Source: Aureococcus anophagefferens
Lineage: Eukaryota > Sar > Pelagophyceae > Pelagomonadales > Pelagomonadaceae
Length of the DNA stretch: 64,000 nucleotides
Assembly (NCBI RefSeq): GCF_000186865.1
Contig: NW_008705566.1
Location: 611,807-675,806, forward strand
Direction: 5' to 3'
Of this stretch, positions 48,394-59,592 are shown one piece after another. The position numbers and the translations under genes are program-made. The first letter of the stretch is position 1, and each line of letters begins with the position of its first letter. Under the pieces are notes generated by a model. That model was not told the DNA's origin, did no database searches, and was given only the letters and a program-made list of their open reading frames with translations.

Positions 48394-48542
48394 GGCGGCC
48401 ACCCCGCGCTCCCGGGGGACCGGCTTTGCGTCGGACCAGCACGAATTAATGTCCGGTCGTGTGAGTGCACTGTGACTCATTACAGTCTGCAATGTAGTGT
48501 GCAGCTAACAGTTTATAATCGAGTTCACTTGGAGTTCTCGGA

Positions 48543-49220
48543 ATGAAGGATGGTGTACTTCTCGAGCGGCGCCCCAGCTGCGCCACGTGTGGAACAGAAG
48601 GCGCGGTCGAGTCCCTGAAGAAATGCGCGGGCTGCCGAAGCGTGCTGTACTGCGACCAAGACTGTCAACGAGAGGCCTGGAAAACCGGCCACCGCGAAGT
48701 GTGCGGTCGGCTCGCAGCGCTCCGGGCGCAGAAGAACCGTGACAAGCGGCAGCTCAAGAGACTGGCAAGCTTGGATGCGCGCTGCCCGAGCGGACGCGCG
48801 ACCTTGGTCTTCTACGAATCGGCCATGAAGATCGCGAGTGCCGCCGCCGCATGCGCGGAAGCAGCACATGTCCGCGAGAGCGGGGAAGACAAGGTCCAGC
48901 GCCTCGAGACGGAGCTCGCACACAAAGACGACGACATCGCGCATGTGCGCGCGTTGCTCGCACAGACGCGCGCGGAGCTCCAGGAGGCCGCGGCGACGGA
49001 GGCGCGCGTCGCGGCGCTCGAGGCGCGCGTCGATGCCGAGCGGGATCAGCAGCTCTCCGTGCGCGCCGCCTTCGCAGAGAAGGTGGTCCAGAATGCCGAC
49101 ACCATCGCGCGGCTGGAGGCGGAATTAGGCGCCGCGCGCGAGGCCAAGCGCGCCGCGGAGCGCCGCGGGCTCGTTTTGGAGGAGATGTTCTTCGCCGAGG
49201 CCGCCTTGAATAACCCATAA
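48543..49220 (+). CDS. MYND zinc finger, coiled-coil protein, 225 aa
   Basis: Residues about 12-54 form a MYND finger: CATCG...CAGCRSVLYC then CQREAWKTGHREVC, with all Cys/His ligands present. The remaining two-thirds is a continuous coiled coil (HKDDDIAHVRALLAQTRAEL, TIARLEAELGAAREAKRAAE). MYND domains bind proline-rich peptides and often occur in small adaptor proteins. Single exon. Codon use is a little less GC-extreme at the 5' end than in neighbours. Confidence 0.85.
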   Translation: MKDGVLLERRPSCATCGTEGAVESLKKCAGCRSVLYCDQDCQREAWKTGHREVCGRLAALRAQKNRDKRQLKRLASLDARCPSGRATLVFYESAMKIASAAAACAEAAHVRESGEDKVQRLETELAHKDDDIAHVRALLAQTRAELQEAAATEARVAALEARVDAERDQQLSVRAAFAEKVVQNADTIARLEAELGAAREAKRAAERRGLVLEEMFFAEAALNNP

Positions 49221-49271
49221 CCTAAAACCACGATCGAGCGATGTTATCGAATCGGACGAGCGAGTGCGGGT

Positions 49272-50063
49272 CTAGTAGTCGGCGACGGTTGCGGCCTCGG
49301 CCTCCGCTTCGGGCTCCGGCTCGGGCTCGGGCTCCGGCGGCGGCGTCGTCGTGCTCTCCACGCGCACCTCCTCGAGCAAGGCTAGGATGTCGGCCTCCGG
49401 CGACGCCTGGGAGTAGATGCCCAGGAGCAGAAACTTGGGCGTTTGCAGCGCCGCGAAGCGCGCGGAGCACTGGAGCGCCTTGCAGACCATGACGGTCGTG
49501 CCGGGCGTCACCTGTTCGCGCGACGCCACCTTGAAGGACGCGTCGCCGAGCTTCTCCGCGTCGCGCTGCGAGCCGAAGAGGCGCGAGATGTTCTCGATCT
49601 CGAAGTCGAGCTTGTTGTAGGAGCCCGGCGGCGTCAGGATCGTGATGCCGTCGATTGTGCAGGCGCCCGTGACGCTGACGGTCTTGGTGTCGACGGCCTT
49701 GGCGTTGAGCCGCGGCGCGGCGACGGCCGCCGTGAAGCCGCCGCACGTCGCGGGCTTGGCCGCGAGGCGCCGCACGAGGTTCGCGGGCGCGTTGCGGCCG
49801 ACGCCGACGACCTCGTCGCACCAAAACGACGACGGCAGCGCGCGGATCGCGGCGCGGCAGGCCTGCAGCTCCTCCTTCGGGTTGCCCGCGCCGCCCTCGC
49901 GGCCGATCTTGGCGTTGATGAGCTTGATGGCCTCCTTGGGCTTCACTCCGTACAGATCGAGGCCGACCTCCTTCTCGATGAGCTCCACCAAGCCCATGGG
50001 CTTCAGGTCGTTCTCGCCGTCGGGGCCCACGTAGAGCGACCGCGAGCCCGTGAAGGACGCCAT
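49272..50063 (-). CDS. Unknown 263-aa protein with acidic Pro-Glu tail
   Basis: I start at ATG 50063 (MASFTGSRSLYVGPDG); the frame is open further upstream to about 50123 but only with a GTG, and a GTAAGT-like string near 50125 suggests an unresolved upstream exon. Content: LVELIEKEVGLDLYGVKPKE (helical), ACTIDGITILTPPGSYNKLD and KVASREQVTPGTTVMVCKAL (beta-rich, possibly a carbohydrate-module-like fold), then a PEPEPEPEPEAEAEA tail. I do not recognise a family. Confidence 0.5.
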   Translation of the reverse strand: MASFTGSRSLYVGPDGENDLKPMGLVELIEKEVGLDLYGVKPKEAIKLINAKIGREGGAGNPKEELQACRAAIRALPSSFWCDEVVGVGRNAPANLVRRLAAKPATCGGFTAAVAAPRLNAKAVDTKTVSVTGACTIDGITILTPPGSYNKLDFEIENISRLFGSQRDAEKLGDASFKVASREQVTPGTTVMVCKALQCSARFAALQTPKFLLLGIYSQASPEADILALLEEVRVESTTTPPPEPEPEPEPEAEAEAATVADY

Positions 50064-50124
50064 GCCGGACAGCTCGGTGGAGCCGCGGGAGCAGGCCTTG
50101 GTGACAAGGCTGCGATGAGGCACT

Positions 50125-50543
50125 TACTGGTCTTTGCAGAAACGTTGTCCGCAACAAAAAACGAAGTTAACTTATCCAGCGTCTCATCCAGTGAGTGGTT
50201 GCGAAGCAGCGAGTGATGCAGCGACAATTTTGGCCATTTGCAGCAGGTGCACCGCGCGCAGCAGAGGGAGCAGCGAGTCGCGCAGCATGTCGCGCAGCGT
50301 GTGGGAAGACCGATCTTAGCCCATGCGAGCCCCGAGACAGCGCGGAGTGGTTTTTCGACACCCCTGACCCCGACTTCCCATAGCGAAGTACTCTCCGTTG
50401 TGCCCATCGTGGGCCAGATCATGCCGAACGGGCTGCCCGATAATCGACGCGTCCATCGACTTGCTGCAATATTTATCGACTTGCTGCGGGGATTCCGTCT
50501 TCAGCTTCACTTGTTGCGGACAACGTTTCTGCAAAGACCAGTA
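50125..50543. mobile_element. 419-bp intergenic element with perfect 33-bp terminal inverted repeats
   Basis: 50125-50157 (starts TACTGGTCTTTGCAGAAACG) is the exact inverse of 50511-50543. The interior has no convincing coding frame and lower GC than its surroundings. No clear target duplication: flanks are GAGGCACT and CGACTTTG. It could be a non-autonomous DNA transposon or a long hairpin. It sits between divergent genes. Confidence 0.7.
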
Positions 50544-50671
50544 CGACTTTGTGAACTTTCGGTAGATCTTCGGTAGCAGACGTTGACGCAGAAACTCGCT
50601 CGATATCGCGATGGGCAGCCCCAAATAGTTTGTCGGCAAGATAGCCCCAACTAGCACGTCGGCAAGACACC

Positions 50672-51502
50672 ATGGCCTCCTGCGCCTTCGCGGCGATGAA
50701 CGCGACCTTCGACCTGAGCCCGCTGCACAAGGCCGGCGGCGCCTACCACGTCGAGGACATGTTCGACGCGACGCGCAACTACACGTACAGCGTCAACGTC
50801 TGCGGCTCCGTGGACCCGCGGGAGCTGCCCGCCGCCTGCGAGGACCGCGGCGCGGGCGCCGCGTTCCAGGTCGCGCAGTGGTACGAGTCGTGCTACCGCC
50901 TCGGCGCGCTCGACGGCAACTTCTCGCTCCTCGACGGCGCGGACCCGGCGCGCGGCGTGCGGCTGACGTACGGCGGCGGCGACACCTGCGGCTGGACCGG
51001 CGACCGCCAGTTTACCTTCGACCTCGTGTGCAAGGACAAGTTCAACATTCCGGACCGCTTCGAGGAGTACGTCGAGGAGCTCGTGTCGACGCCGTGCCAC
51101 TACTCCCTGGAGCTCGAGACGATCTGGGGCTGCCCGCGCGAGTGCGAGATCGGCCTGTCGTCGAGCGGCGAGCTCCGGCTCTGCTCGGGCAACGGCGTCT
51201 GCGCCTTCGACGAGCACCGCGGCGCGCCCGGCTGCTTCTGCTTCGGCGATTACGACGGCAGCGACTGCTCGACGATCTCCGCGGCGAAGGCGCGCTGCGA
51301 CGACGAGGAGGCGAATTCGGGCGTCGTCGCGGGACTCGTGGCCATCGCCATTCTCTGCGCGCTCATCCTCGCGCTCGTCGCGCTGGGGGTGCGGGAGACG
51401 CGCAAGAACCGGTTCACCTACGACCTCCTACTCGAGAAGGCGGCCGCGCCGCCGGCGCCGTCGTCGAAGGGCGGCCCCGTCGGCGAAATAGAACTGTGTT
51501 AG
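50672..51502 (+). CDS. MRH-domain single-pass membrane protein (mannose-6-phosphate receptor-like), 276 aa
   Basis: The lumenal part has the MRH pattern: CAFAAMNATFDLSPL, YTYSVNVCGSVDP, QVAQWYESCYRLGAL, LTYGGGDTCGWTGDRQFTF. A Cys-rich EGF-like stretch CSGNGVCAFDEHRG...CFCFGDYDGSDC follows. One membrane helix lies near residues 216-240 (VVAGLVAIAILCALILALV), then a short basic/Pro tail. MRH proteins bind phosphomannosyl or high-mannose glycans and sort cargo between Golgi and endosomes. No signal peptide follows the ATG at 50672, so an upstream signal-peptide exon is probably missing from my model. Its stop codon overlaps the stop of the next gene on the other strand. Confidence 0.7.
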   Translation: MASCAFAAMNATFDLSPLHKAGGAYHVEDMFDATRNYTYSVNVCGSVDPRELPAACEDRGAGAAFQVAQWYESCYRLGALDGNFSLLDGADPARGVRLTYGGGDTCGWTGDRQFTFDLVCKDKFNIPDRFEEYVEELVSTPCHYSLELETIWGCPRECEIGLSSSGELRLCSGNGVCAFDEHRGAPGCFCFGDYDGSDCSTISAAKARCDDEEANSGVVAGLVAIAILCALILALVALGVRETRKNRFTYDLLLEKAAAPPAPSSKGGPVGEIELC

Positions 51503-53230
51503 CCGACCATGAGCGCGGGGCGGCGGTCGTCGAGCCACGCGTGCGGCGGGTCCGCGGGCTGCGCGTCGAGCAGGCGGTCGACGATGGCGTCCCAGTCGAA
51601 GGACGCGTCGTCGCCGCCGAGGCTCGCGGGGAGCTCCCGCCGGTCGACCGCAGCGAGCAACTCCTTCGTCGACACGTGGATGCGGTCGCGCTGCTTCTTC
51701 GTCATGAACGTCTTGACGAGGTAGACGAGGGGCTTCAGCACGCCCGGCAGGCCGACCAGGTACAACCCCCGGAGCCGGCACGGGAACGCGTCCGCGAGCA
51801 TCTCGGACCCGCGCGTCACGTCCTTCAGGCGGAAGCGCCGCGCCATGCTCGCCGTCGCGCCCCGGCAGTCCGCGACGACGATCACGCCTCGGCGCATCGT
51901 GCCCTCGTCGAGCAGCAGCCGCTCGAGCAGCAGGCAGAGCATCTTCTGGAGCTTCTCGATATCGTGGCGCTCCAGCAGCGCGCGCGCGTTGTAGACGACG
52001 ACGCGGCGCCCGAGGACGTCGTGGCCCGGCAGGACCCAGTGCATGCCGCTCCGGAGCTCCTTCTCGAGGGCCGCGGCGTCGCCGTCGAGGCGGTAGGCCC
52101 AGCCGTTCGCGTCGCGGAACTTCGCGAGGTTCGCGCAGACGCGGGCGGCCTTCAAGACGTTGCCGTGGTGCGTGACGAGGCTCCGCGCCGCCCAGCCCCG
52201 CGCGGACGGGTCCGCCGCGAAGCGCGGCGCCTTTTCGGCGCAGGCCGCGAGCACGGCGTCGACGTCCGCCGCCGAGGGCGCCACACGGCGCGCGTCGTCG
52301 TCGTACTCCGTCACTTCGACGGCGCCGAGCTTGCCCCGCGCGTAGGCCAGCGCCGCGGAGAGGCCGCGCGCGTCCGCCGCGGGCGGCGCGCCGCCGGCGG
52401 CGGCTCCGCGGCCGCGCGCGTCCGCCGCGGGCGGCGCGCCGCCGGCGGCGGCCGCGACGCGCGGCGGCGGCGCGGACGGCGGGGTCGGGGCGCGTTTCGC
52501 CCGCGCGTCCGCCGCCGGCGAGTCGGCCGGCCGCGGCGGCGGGTTCGCGGCGCACCAGGCGTCGAGCGCGACGGCGGCGGCCAGCCCGGCGGCCGCGGGC
52601 GCCGGCACGGCCCCCGTGAGCAGCGTCCCGAGGCACGCGGCGACGGCCCCGGCGGACGCCGCGTAGAGCCGCCGCGTCCGCAGGTAGCCGCGGAACGCCA
52701 ACGTGAACGCGAAGGCGACGACGAGCGCCACGAGCTGCATGCCCACGAGCGTCCGCGCCGTGGCCCGGGCAGCGCTCGAGGCCGAGGCCCGCGAGCTGGT
52801 GCCGCGCGTCCAGCGCGACGCCCGCGAAGATGGGCAACACGAAGACGAGCGTGTTGCCGTTGTCGAAGGCGGACCGCGGCAGGAGCCAGAGCGCCCAGGC
52901 GGCGCAGGCGGCGCCGTAGGCGCGCGTCCCCAAGGGCCACCAGCCCGCGCTCCGCGCGAGCCGCACGTTCAGGTAGAGCACGACGGAGATCGTCCGCTTG
53001 TACGCCTCGCGGTGCGGCGCGACGATGCCGCGCGCGATGGCCGTGGACTGCGGCGCCTGGGTGAGCAGGGCCAGCGAGCCCAGGGCCAGCGGCGTCGTGC
53101 AGGCCATGGAGAGCAGCAGGAAGCCGTCGCGCATGGTGACGAGCGCGGCGAAGGTGAAGACCAGGGAGCTCGCGCCCAGGAGGCCGTGGTGCCAGGGCCG
53201 CGACCCGAGCTGGAGCCGGCCGAGCTTCAT
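51499..53230 (-). CDS. CRAL-TRIO (Sec14-like) protein with N-terminal membrane helices; one apparent frameshift
   Basis: Starts ATG 53230 (MKLGRLQLGSRPWHHG). The N-terminal part has about four membrane helices (LGASSLVFTFAALVTM, GFLLLSMACTTPLALGSLAL, AWALWLLPRSAF, LVFVLPIFAGVALD), then near 52776 the frame must shift by one to continue as ATARTLVGMQLVALVVAFAF. After an Ala/Pro linker with a duplicated GGAPPAADARG unit comes the CRAL-TRIO fold: SGMHWVLPGHDVLGRRVVVY, MRRGVIVVADCRGA, DAFPCRLRGLYLVGLPG, KKQRDRIHVST. CRAL-TRIO domains carry phosphoinositides, tocopherol or retinoid-type lipids. The frameshift may be an assembly error. 3' end overlaps the convergent MRH gene by four bases. Confidence 0.7.
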
Positions 53231-53411
53231 GGTCGTCTAGAGAGCGATGCGACCGGCGTGCGCGTCTGTCGATGCGCCCTCAACGGTGCACGAATAGTGT
53301 CCTGCCAAGTCAGCACATCGCATGCGTCGACTTCAGGCGCTCGGCTGCTCGTGCAGTTCAACTAACACTTCAACCAGCCATCGGGAACGAAGCAAAACAA
53401 ACTGCCCACCG

Positions 53412-54037
53412 TTAGATCGCGCTGTCCCCGACGATGCCGAAGGCCTCGAGCATGTTGTAGATGTTGACGTAGTACATGCCGAGGTAGAACCAGAGGAGCG
53501 CGACGAGCACGCAGCAGAGGCAGCAGCAGAAGATGAACATGCACTGGGGCCCGAAGAGCTCGGAGAGGATGGCGAAGGGGTCCGTGGACAGCGCCAGGCG
53601 CCCGCTCCTCGGCGGGAGCGTCGGGTTCTGGTTCGGCTCCGCGATGCCGTGGCCCGCGGGCCGGTTCTCCGCGTCCTCCTTGGGCAGGATTTCCACGGAG
53701 ATGGCGATCGCGCCGCGGTGGTAGACGCGGTGCCGCTTCTGGTCCTTGTAGGTCATCTTGAGCCACTGCGCCGACGCGTCCAGGGGGCCGAGGCCCATGA
53801 GGTTCTTGAGCTGGGCGACGAAGAACTGCGCGTCCTTCTCGGCGATCTCGTCCTCGGACAGCGGCTTCTTGTCGCCGTCGTCGTCGTCGTCGTCGTCCTT
53901 CTTCTTCTTCTTCTTCTTCTTCTTCGGCGCCTCGCCGTCGCCGTCGGCCTTCTCGCCCTCGGCCTCGGCGCCGTCGCCGTCGCCGCCCTCCTCCTTGGTC
54001 TCCTCGCCGCCGTCGCCGCCGTCGGGCTTCTCCTCGC

Positions 54038-54069
<32 letters not shown>

Positions 54070-54126
54070 TCGCCGTCGCCGTCGCCGTCGCCGCCGTCGC
54101 CCTCGGAGCCCGACTCGGACCCCGAC

Positions 54127-54158
<32 letters not shown>

Positions 54159-57100
54159 CTCGTCGTCGGAGTCCATGATGCCCATCTCCTCCTTCTTCTT
54201 CCGTTCGATGGCCTGGTTGATCTCCGTGAAGACGTTCACGGCCCGGTTCTCGCGGTAGGCCTTGAGGAGCCAGCGGTAGAGGTCGAGCTGGGACTGGCCG
54301 ATGATGTCGTTCCACTTGATGATGTCCTTGTCCCAGAGCTGGACGTTCAGCCGCCCGAGCTCCGGCGACGCGAGCGGGAGCTCCACGGGGAACTTGAGGC
54401 GCCAGTTCCAGGACGCGCGGCCGCTGCGGCAGCGCCAGTGGATGTCCGTGCACTGCTTCTTGCTGTCGCCGATCTGGAACTCGGCGTAGTAGTCGCCGGA
54501 CTCGTAGGGCACGTCCTTCGTCTTCCAGCAGATGACGCGGACCTCGAACTCGCGCTTCTCCGGCGCCTCGAGGACCGTCCGCGGCTCGCGGAGCGCCTCG
54601 CGCTCGGGCCGGATCTCGAGCCACATGTGGACCTGGCCCTGGGCCGTGTGGGACCCCTCCTTGTGGAGCGACCGGATCTCGATGGGCTTGAGCTTGTTCT
54701 TCGTGCCCGGCTCGAGCTCGTCGATGGCCTGCCAGTCGCGGTGGAACCAGCGGTCCTCGAGGTCGATCTTCGTCTCGCCGACGAGCTCGTGGATCGGGTA
54801 GAACCGGTTCCAGTCCTTGACCTGGATCTTCAGCACCGCGGGCCCGGGCAGCGTCGTCGTGAACTCGAAGGTCTCGTAGAAGTCGGGCTTCAGCGTGCGC
54901 AACAGCTTGGAGTCGGACCGCGAGTCGACCTCGGACCCGAGCTTGACGCGCAGGTAGGGGTCGCAGGAGTTGCCGTCGACGGGCTGGAGGTTCGCGCCGC
55001 GGATCGCGTAGAGGCGGCAGATGTACTGCTGGGGCTTGAGCACGGCCATGGGGAAGAAGGGCTCGGCCTCGAAGGACGGGTCGCTGTCCAGGACGCGGAT
55101 GATGCCCTTGAAGAAGCCCACGGACCGCAGCGTCGACTTGGACGGGTTCGGGTGGTACTTGCCGCGGTAGACGGGGTACGTCTCGAAGGGCTTCGTCTTC
55201 AGGAACTTCTCCAGCTCCAGCCCGTCCTTGTTCGTCCACCACTCGCGGCCGTTGAGGTATTCCGCGACGGCCCACTGCGACGGGAAGGAGATGGGCAGGT
55301 CGCTGAGCTTGTACTGCACGTCCGTGTCCAGCCCCAGGTCCGTCGCGTTCTTGAGCCGCGCCTCGACCATGTCGAGCAGCCCGTGGCCCTCCTCGTTCTC
55401 CTTCGCCTCCGCGGCGATCTCCGCCAGGAGGCGCTCCTGCTCCTCCATGTAGAGGATGTCCTCGTAGACCATGGGCAGCTCGTGGATCGACATGGGGTCG
55501 AACGCGCCCGTGCCCAGGTCCGCGCCGCCCGCGCCCATGGGCAGGTTGTCCTCGTCGAAGCGCTCGAGCTCGTGCTGGTCGACCTCGTCGCCGAGGCTCG
55601 ACACGTCGTCGTCCTCCGCGTCGCCCTCGCCGAAGGTCACGCCCACGGAGCCCGCGCCCGCGCCGCCGTCGTTGTCCGCGTCGCCCTCGTTCTCCTCGAG
55701 CGCCGCGAGCCGCGCCTCCTCGGCGGCCTTGGCCTGCTCCGCGGCGGCCTCGCGCTTCCGCTGGGCCGCGTCGTCGAAGAGCTCCATCTGCGGCGCGACG
55801 TAGAGCTCCGTGTTCCACGACATCTTCGGCGCGAGGTCGATCGACGTCGCGCCGAGGAGCGGGTCGCTGCCGAGCACGGAGTTGTAGACCCGCAGGTCCA
55901 TCTGCTGGGCGAAGAGCGCGTTCTCGGGCATCTCGAGGCACATGGTCTTGCGCTCGATGAAGTTCGCGTTGCGCCCGGACGGCCTCGACGACGGCCGCGT
56001 GCTAAAGTTGTTGCCGCCGTCGTCGGGCGCGGGCACGTCGACGCGGACGTAGGGCTCGGAGGGCGTCCGCAGGCGGTAGGTCTTGAGCTGGCGCACGCCG
56101 ACGCAGGTCACCTCGACCCAGGCCTGGCGCATCTGGGGCACGATGCTCTCGGGCTTGTTCGTCTTCTCGTTGACGTCGCGCTTGAAGATGAGCGCGCCCG
56201 CGACCAGGATCTCCCCGCCGATGGGCTCGCCGTTGAGGTCGCAGAGCCGGCGCCACTTGGGCGTCGGCGGCCGCGACGACTCGCTCGAGAGCTGCGCGAA
56301 GGCGCCCAGGGATAGCCGGAGCATGGCCATGGGCGTGTTCGACGCGAACGTGTCCGCGTCCCAGACCTGCAGCACGACGTCCGGCGCGTACGCGCTGTCC
56401 TCGGGCAGGTACTCCGTGAACTGCAGGGTCTCGTAGAAGAGGGGCGCCGTCGTCATGGAGTGGACCGCCGTCTTCTGCTTCTTGCCGAGGAAGCGCACCT
56501 TGACGTAGGGGTCGAGCATGCCGTTCGCGTCCGACGGCGGCAGGTGCCGCGCCTGGTAGACGTAGAGCCGCATGGTGAAGGGCCGCACCGTCGTGCACTT
56601 CTTGAGCAGCCCCGGCTCGTCCCAGGCGAACTCGGGGTAGACGGCGTCCTCGCTGAGGCCGAAGCCGAGCTTGAGCAGCACCGCGCCGGGGTTCGCGGCG
56701 AGGTCGACGCCGCCCATCTTCCGCGTGCGGCACGCGTCCGGCCGGAGCTGGAACCACTCCGGGTCGCCGCTGAACTGGGCCTTGAGGAACTTGGCCGCGG
56801 GCACGCGGCAGTAGCAGATAGTCATGACCTTGGGCGGGCCCCGCTGGAGGTAGATGCAGATGTCCGGGAGCTCGTCGATCAGTACCGGTAAATCGACGGA
56901 CCGGAGCGTGTGGAGCTCGTTCCACGTCACGAGGCCCCGCTCGTTCTTCTTCCAGCCAAAGGCCAGGCGGTGGTTCCCGATGGAGACGACGAGGCGCATC
57001 GTCGCCGTCTTGCCCGTCATGGGCACGGAGAACTGGGGGATCTCCGAACCGAGCACGGCGAGCGTGCGGAGGTGGTACTTGACGCGCGACGGCTTGAGCC

Positions 57101-59321
57101 CCTCCTTGGCGACGAAGCGGAAGTTCTTGGCGTGGGCGACGCTCCGCTCGCCCCGGGGCGGCCGCTCCATGACCTCCATGGACAGGAGGACCCGCCCCCG
57201 GTACGTCGACGCCTCGTCGCCGAAGCGGTTCTGGAGCGCGCCGCGCTTGCCCTGGACGCCGAGGGGCGCGCCGTAGAGCGTGTGCCAGCGGGGCCGCGGG
57301 CCCGTGTATTTCACGCCCCCGAAGGCCGTGCCGAACATGGAGCTCTTGGGCTTCTCCAGATTGCGCTTGAGCTCCGAGTAGTCGAAGTACGCGTGCGCGA
57401 CGGGCCGGTCCCGCGTGAACGTGTTGTAGTCCCAGAGGCCCACGGTGATGCGCGCCGCCTCCGTCGGCTCGCTCACGGGGATCCAGAGCTCCTCGCGGAA
57501 CTCGGGCGCCAGGTTGCCCTTGCCCGTCACGGAGATGGAGCTCGTCCGGATCTTCGACCCGGCAAAGTCCACGCGGACGTAGGCCTCGATGCCGCCGCGG
57601 GTGAACATGCCCGACGCGTCCATCTGGGGCAGGTCCTCCGCCTCCCAGACGTAGACCACGAGAAACACGAGCTTCGACTCCTGGTCCGGCCCGGAGAGCG
57701 CCATGCCGCCCGCGTCGCCGCCGTCGTCCATCTCGCGGTCGAGCTCCTCCTGGTACTCCTTGTCGACGTCGTGGGCCTTCTGCTCGTCGTCGGGGCCGAG
57801 CACCGTGATGGACACCTTCATGTAGCCCTGGTAGCCGTTGTCGTCCTTGTTCGAGTTGTCGATGAGGCCGACCCACTTCCGGTAGAACTCGTGGTCCGGG
57901 AGCGCGTGGATCGCGCCGCAGTTCCAGGCCGCGAGGCCGATGAGGTCGTGGGCGCCGAAGACGTCGAAGTCGAAGATGGAGATCTCGACGTTGGCCTCGG
58001 CGATCTTCGACGGCTGGAGGTTCGCGAAGTTGAAGTAGAGCACCTCGTCGAAGACGCACGACGTGCACTTCTTGATCACGCGCGTCTTCCGCACGCGGTT
58101 CATGACCTTGACGCGCGCGTAGGGGTCGCTCAGCCCGTTCAGATCCTCGCCCTTGAGGTCGCGGCACTCGATGATGTGGACCTGGACCTGGTAGTCGCCG
58201 GGCTGCATCCGGCCCGCCTGCGACTTCTCGATGTCGTCCAGCTTCCGGTCCGCCATCATGATTCCCGCCTCGCGGCGCTCCTCGAGCTCCTCCTGCTGCT
58301 TCGACGAGAGCTTGATGGGCACGAAGGCCTCCTCCTCCATCATCCACGAGTTCTCGCCGCCGTCGCCCGTCTCCTCGTCCTTCTCCTCCTTGGCGACCTG
58401 GACCTTGCGCGCGAAGAGCGCGCCCGCCGCGCCGACGAGGGCGCCGCCGGCGGCCATGAGCCGCGCGAAGGACCGGGCGTACTTGCGGTCGTAGACCCAG
58501 GCGAGGGACACCTCGACCTCGCCGCGGGATTCGCCGTCGACGAGGCCGTGCTTCCCTAAAAGCCGGCACCACTTCTGTCGTCCCGTGTCGCCGTAGGACG
58601 CGACCTCGACCATGGGCAGGACGCACTCGCCGACGAGCTGGTTCGACAGGACGCCCTTGTCCTTGACCTTGAGCACGACGTCGTCCTCGCCCGACGACAC
58701 GGGCAGGCGGAACTCGAAGTTGTACATGGGCCCGTTGCTCTTGACGACGGGCGTCTTCGCCTTCTTCCGCCCGACGCGCACGGTCACGTAGGCGTCCACG
58801 AAGGGCTTGCCCTCGAGGTAGAGGCCCTTGGCGCGGAAGATCGTGCCCACGAGCATGTTGGGGCCCGTGTCCTCGTCGTCGTCGTCGCTGTCCTCGCCGT
58901 CGGGCAGGTCCAGGTCGCCGTCGCTGATAAAATAGGACATCTCGACCTTGATGCGCCCGCCGACGGGCGTCTTCTGCCCCGGCTGCGGCGACAGCTCGTA
59001 CGAGTCCTCGGTCTCGATGCCCGGGCTCAGCACCGCGGAGCGCAGGTCCACGATGCACTGGCCCAGCGGCGTGTCCGGCCCGCCGCTCAGGTTCTTGTGC
59101 ATGACGCGCAGCAGCATGTGGTCCACGTCGTTCTCCGCGATGTCCACGAAGATCATGCGCGTCGCGTTCCAATCGGGGTTCGTCGTCGAGTTCGCGACGT
59201 TTGTCGTCTCGCTCTCCTTGCCGCAGATGATGAGCGCGAAGGGGTTGCACTCGCCGCCCTCGGCCTCGGGCAGGTCCCGGCCGCTCCGGACCACGATCTC
59301 CAGGCGGTCGTCGATGTCCAT
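53412..59321 (-). CDS. Ferlin-type multi-C2 membrane protein, 1969 aa, single exon
   Basis: Tail-anchored protein with six or seven C2 domains. Clear ones: residues about 1-110 (LEIVVRSGRDLPEAEGG), 160-290 (GTIFRAKGLYLEGKPFVDAY), 375-510 (QVHIIECRDLKGEDLNGLSD), 560-700, 965-1090 (RLYVYQARHLPPSDANGMLD), 1470-1590 (CRLYAIRGANLQPVDGNSCD) and 1655-1790, whose ASWNWRLKFPVELPLASPE matches the ferlin C2F block. A low-complexity Asp/Gly then poly-Lys/poly-Asp linker lies near 1795-1870. A C-terminal membrane helix (FIFCCCLCCVLVALLWFYLG) is followed by about 20 residues. Ferlins mediate calcium-dependent membrane fusion and repair and occur in many protists. It is remarkable here for having no intron in 5.9 kb while neighbours are introner-rich. 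Confidence 0.9.
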
Positions 59322-59592
59322 GGCGCCCGCGCGCCGCCGCCCGGCGGCGCCCCGACGACTCGAGCGACGCGCGGGTCCGGATCACGCGCGGCGAACGCGC
59401 CTCGAGGTCCCGAAGCGCGGGTCCGCCGCCGGGTCGCGCGCGACAAAGCGCCGCGGGCGCCGCGGCAGCCCGAGATCGAGCTCACACCTCGAAATAAGAG
59501 GTGACGCTTCGGGGAAATGTAAGCTATGTTGAAGGAATATGAATTTGGATGCACCCGGGGTGCCGTAATCCTCCGCCGCCACTCGCGCCGCC

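Noticed and set aside
50123..50422. Minus-strand open frame rich in Cys upstream of the unknown 263-aa gene
   Set aside because: It runs through the TIR element and has no start or domain that fits the downstream gene.
53322..56315. 997-codon plus-strand open frame
   Set aside because: It lies antisense to the ferlin gene, is composed mainly of Arg/Val/Leu/Ala from reversed GC-rich codons, and has no domain. The ferlin frame explains the region.
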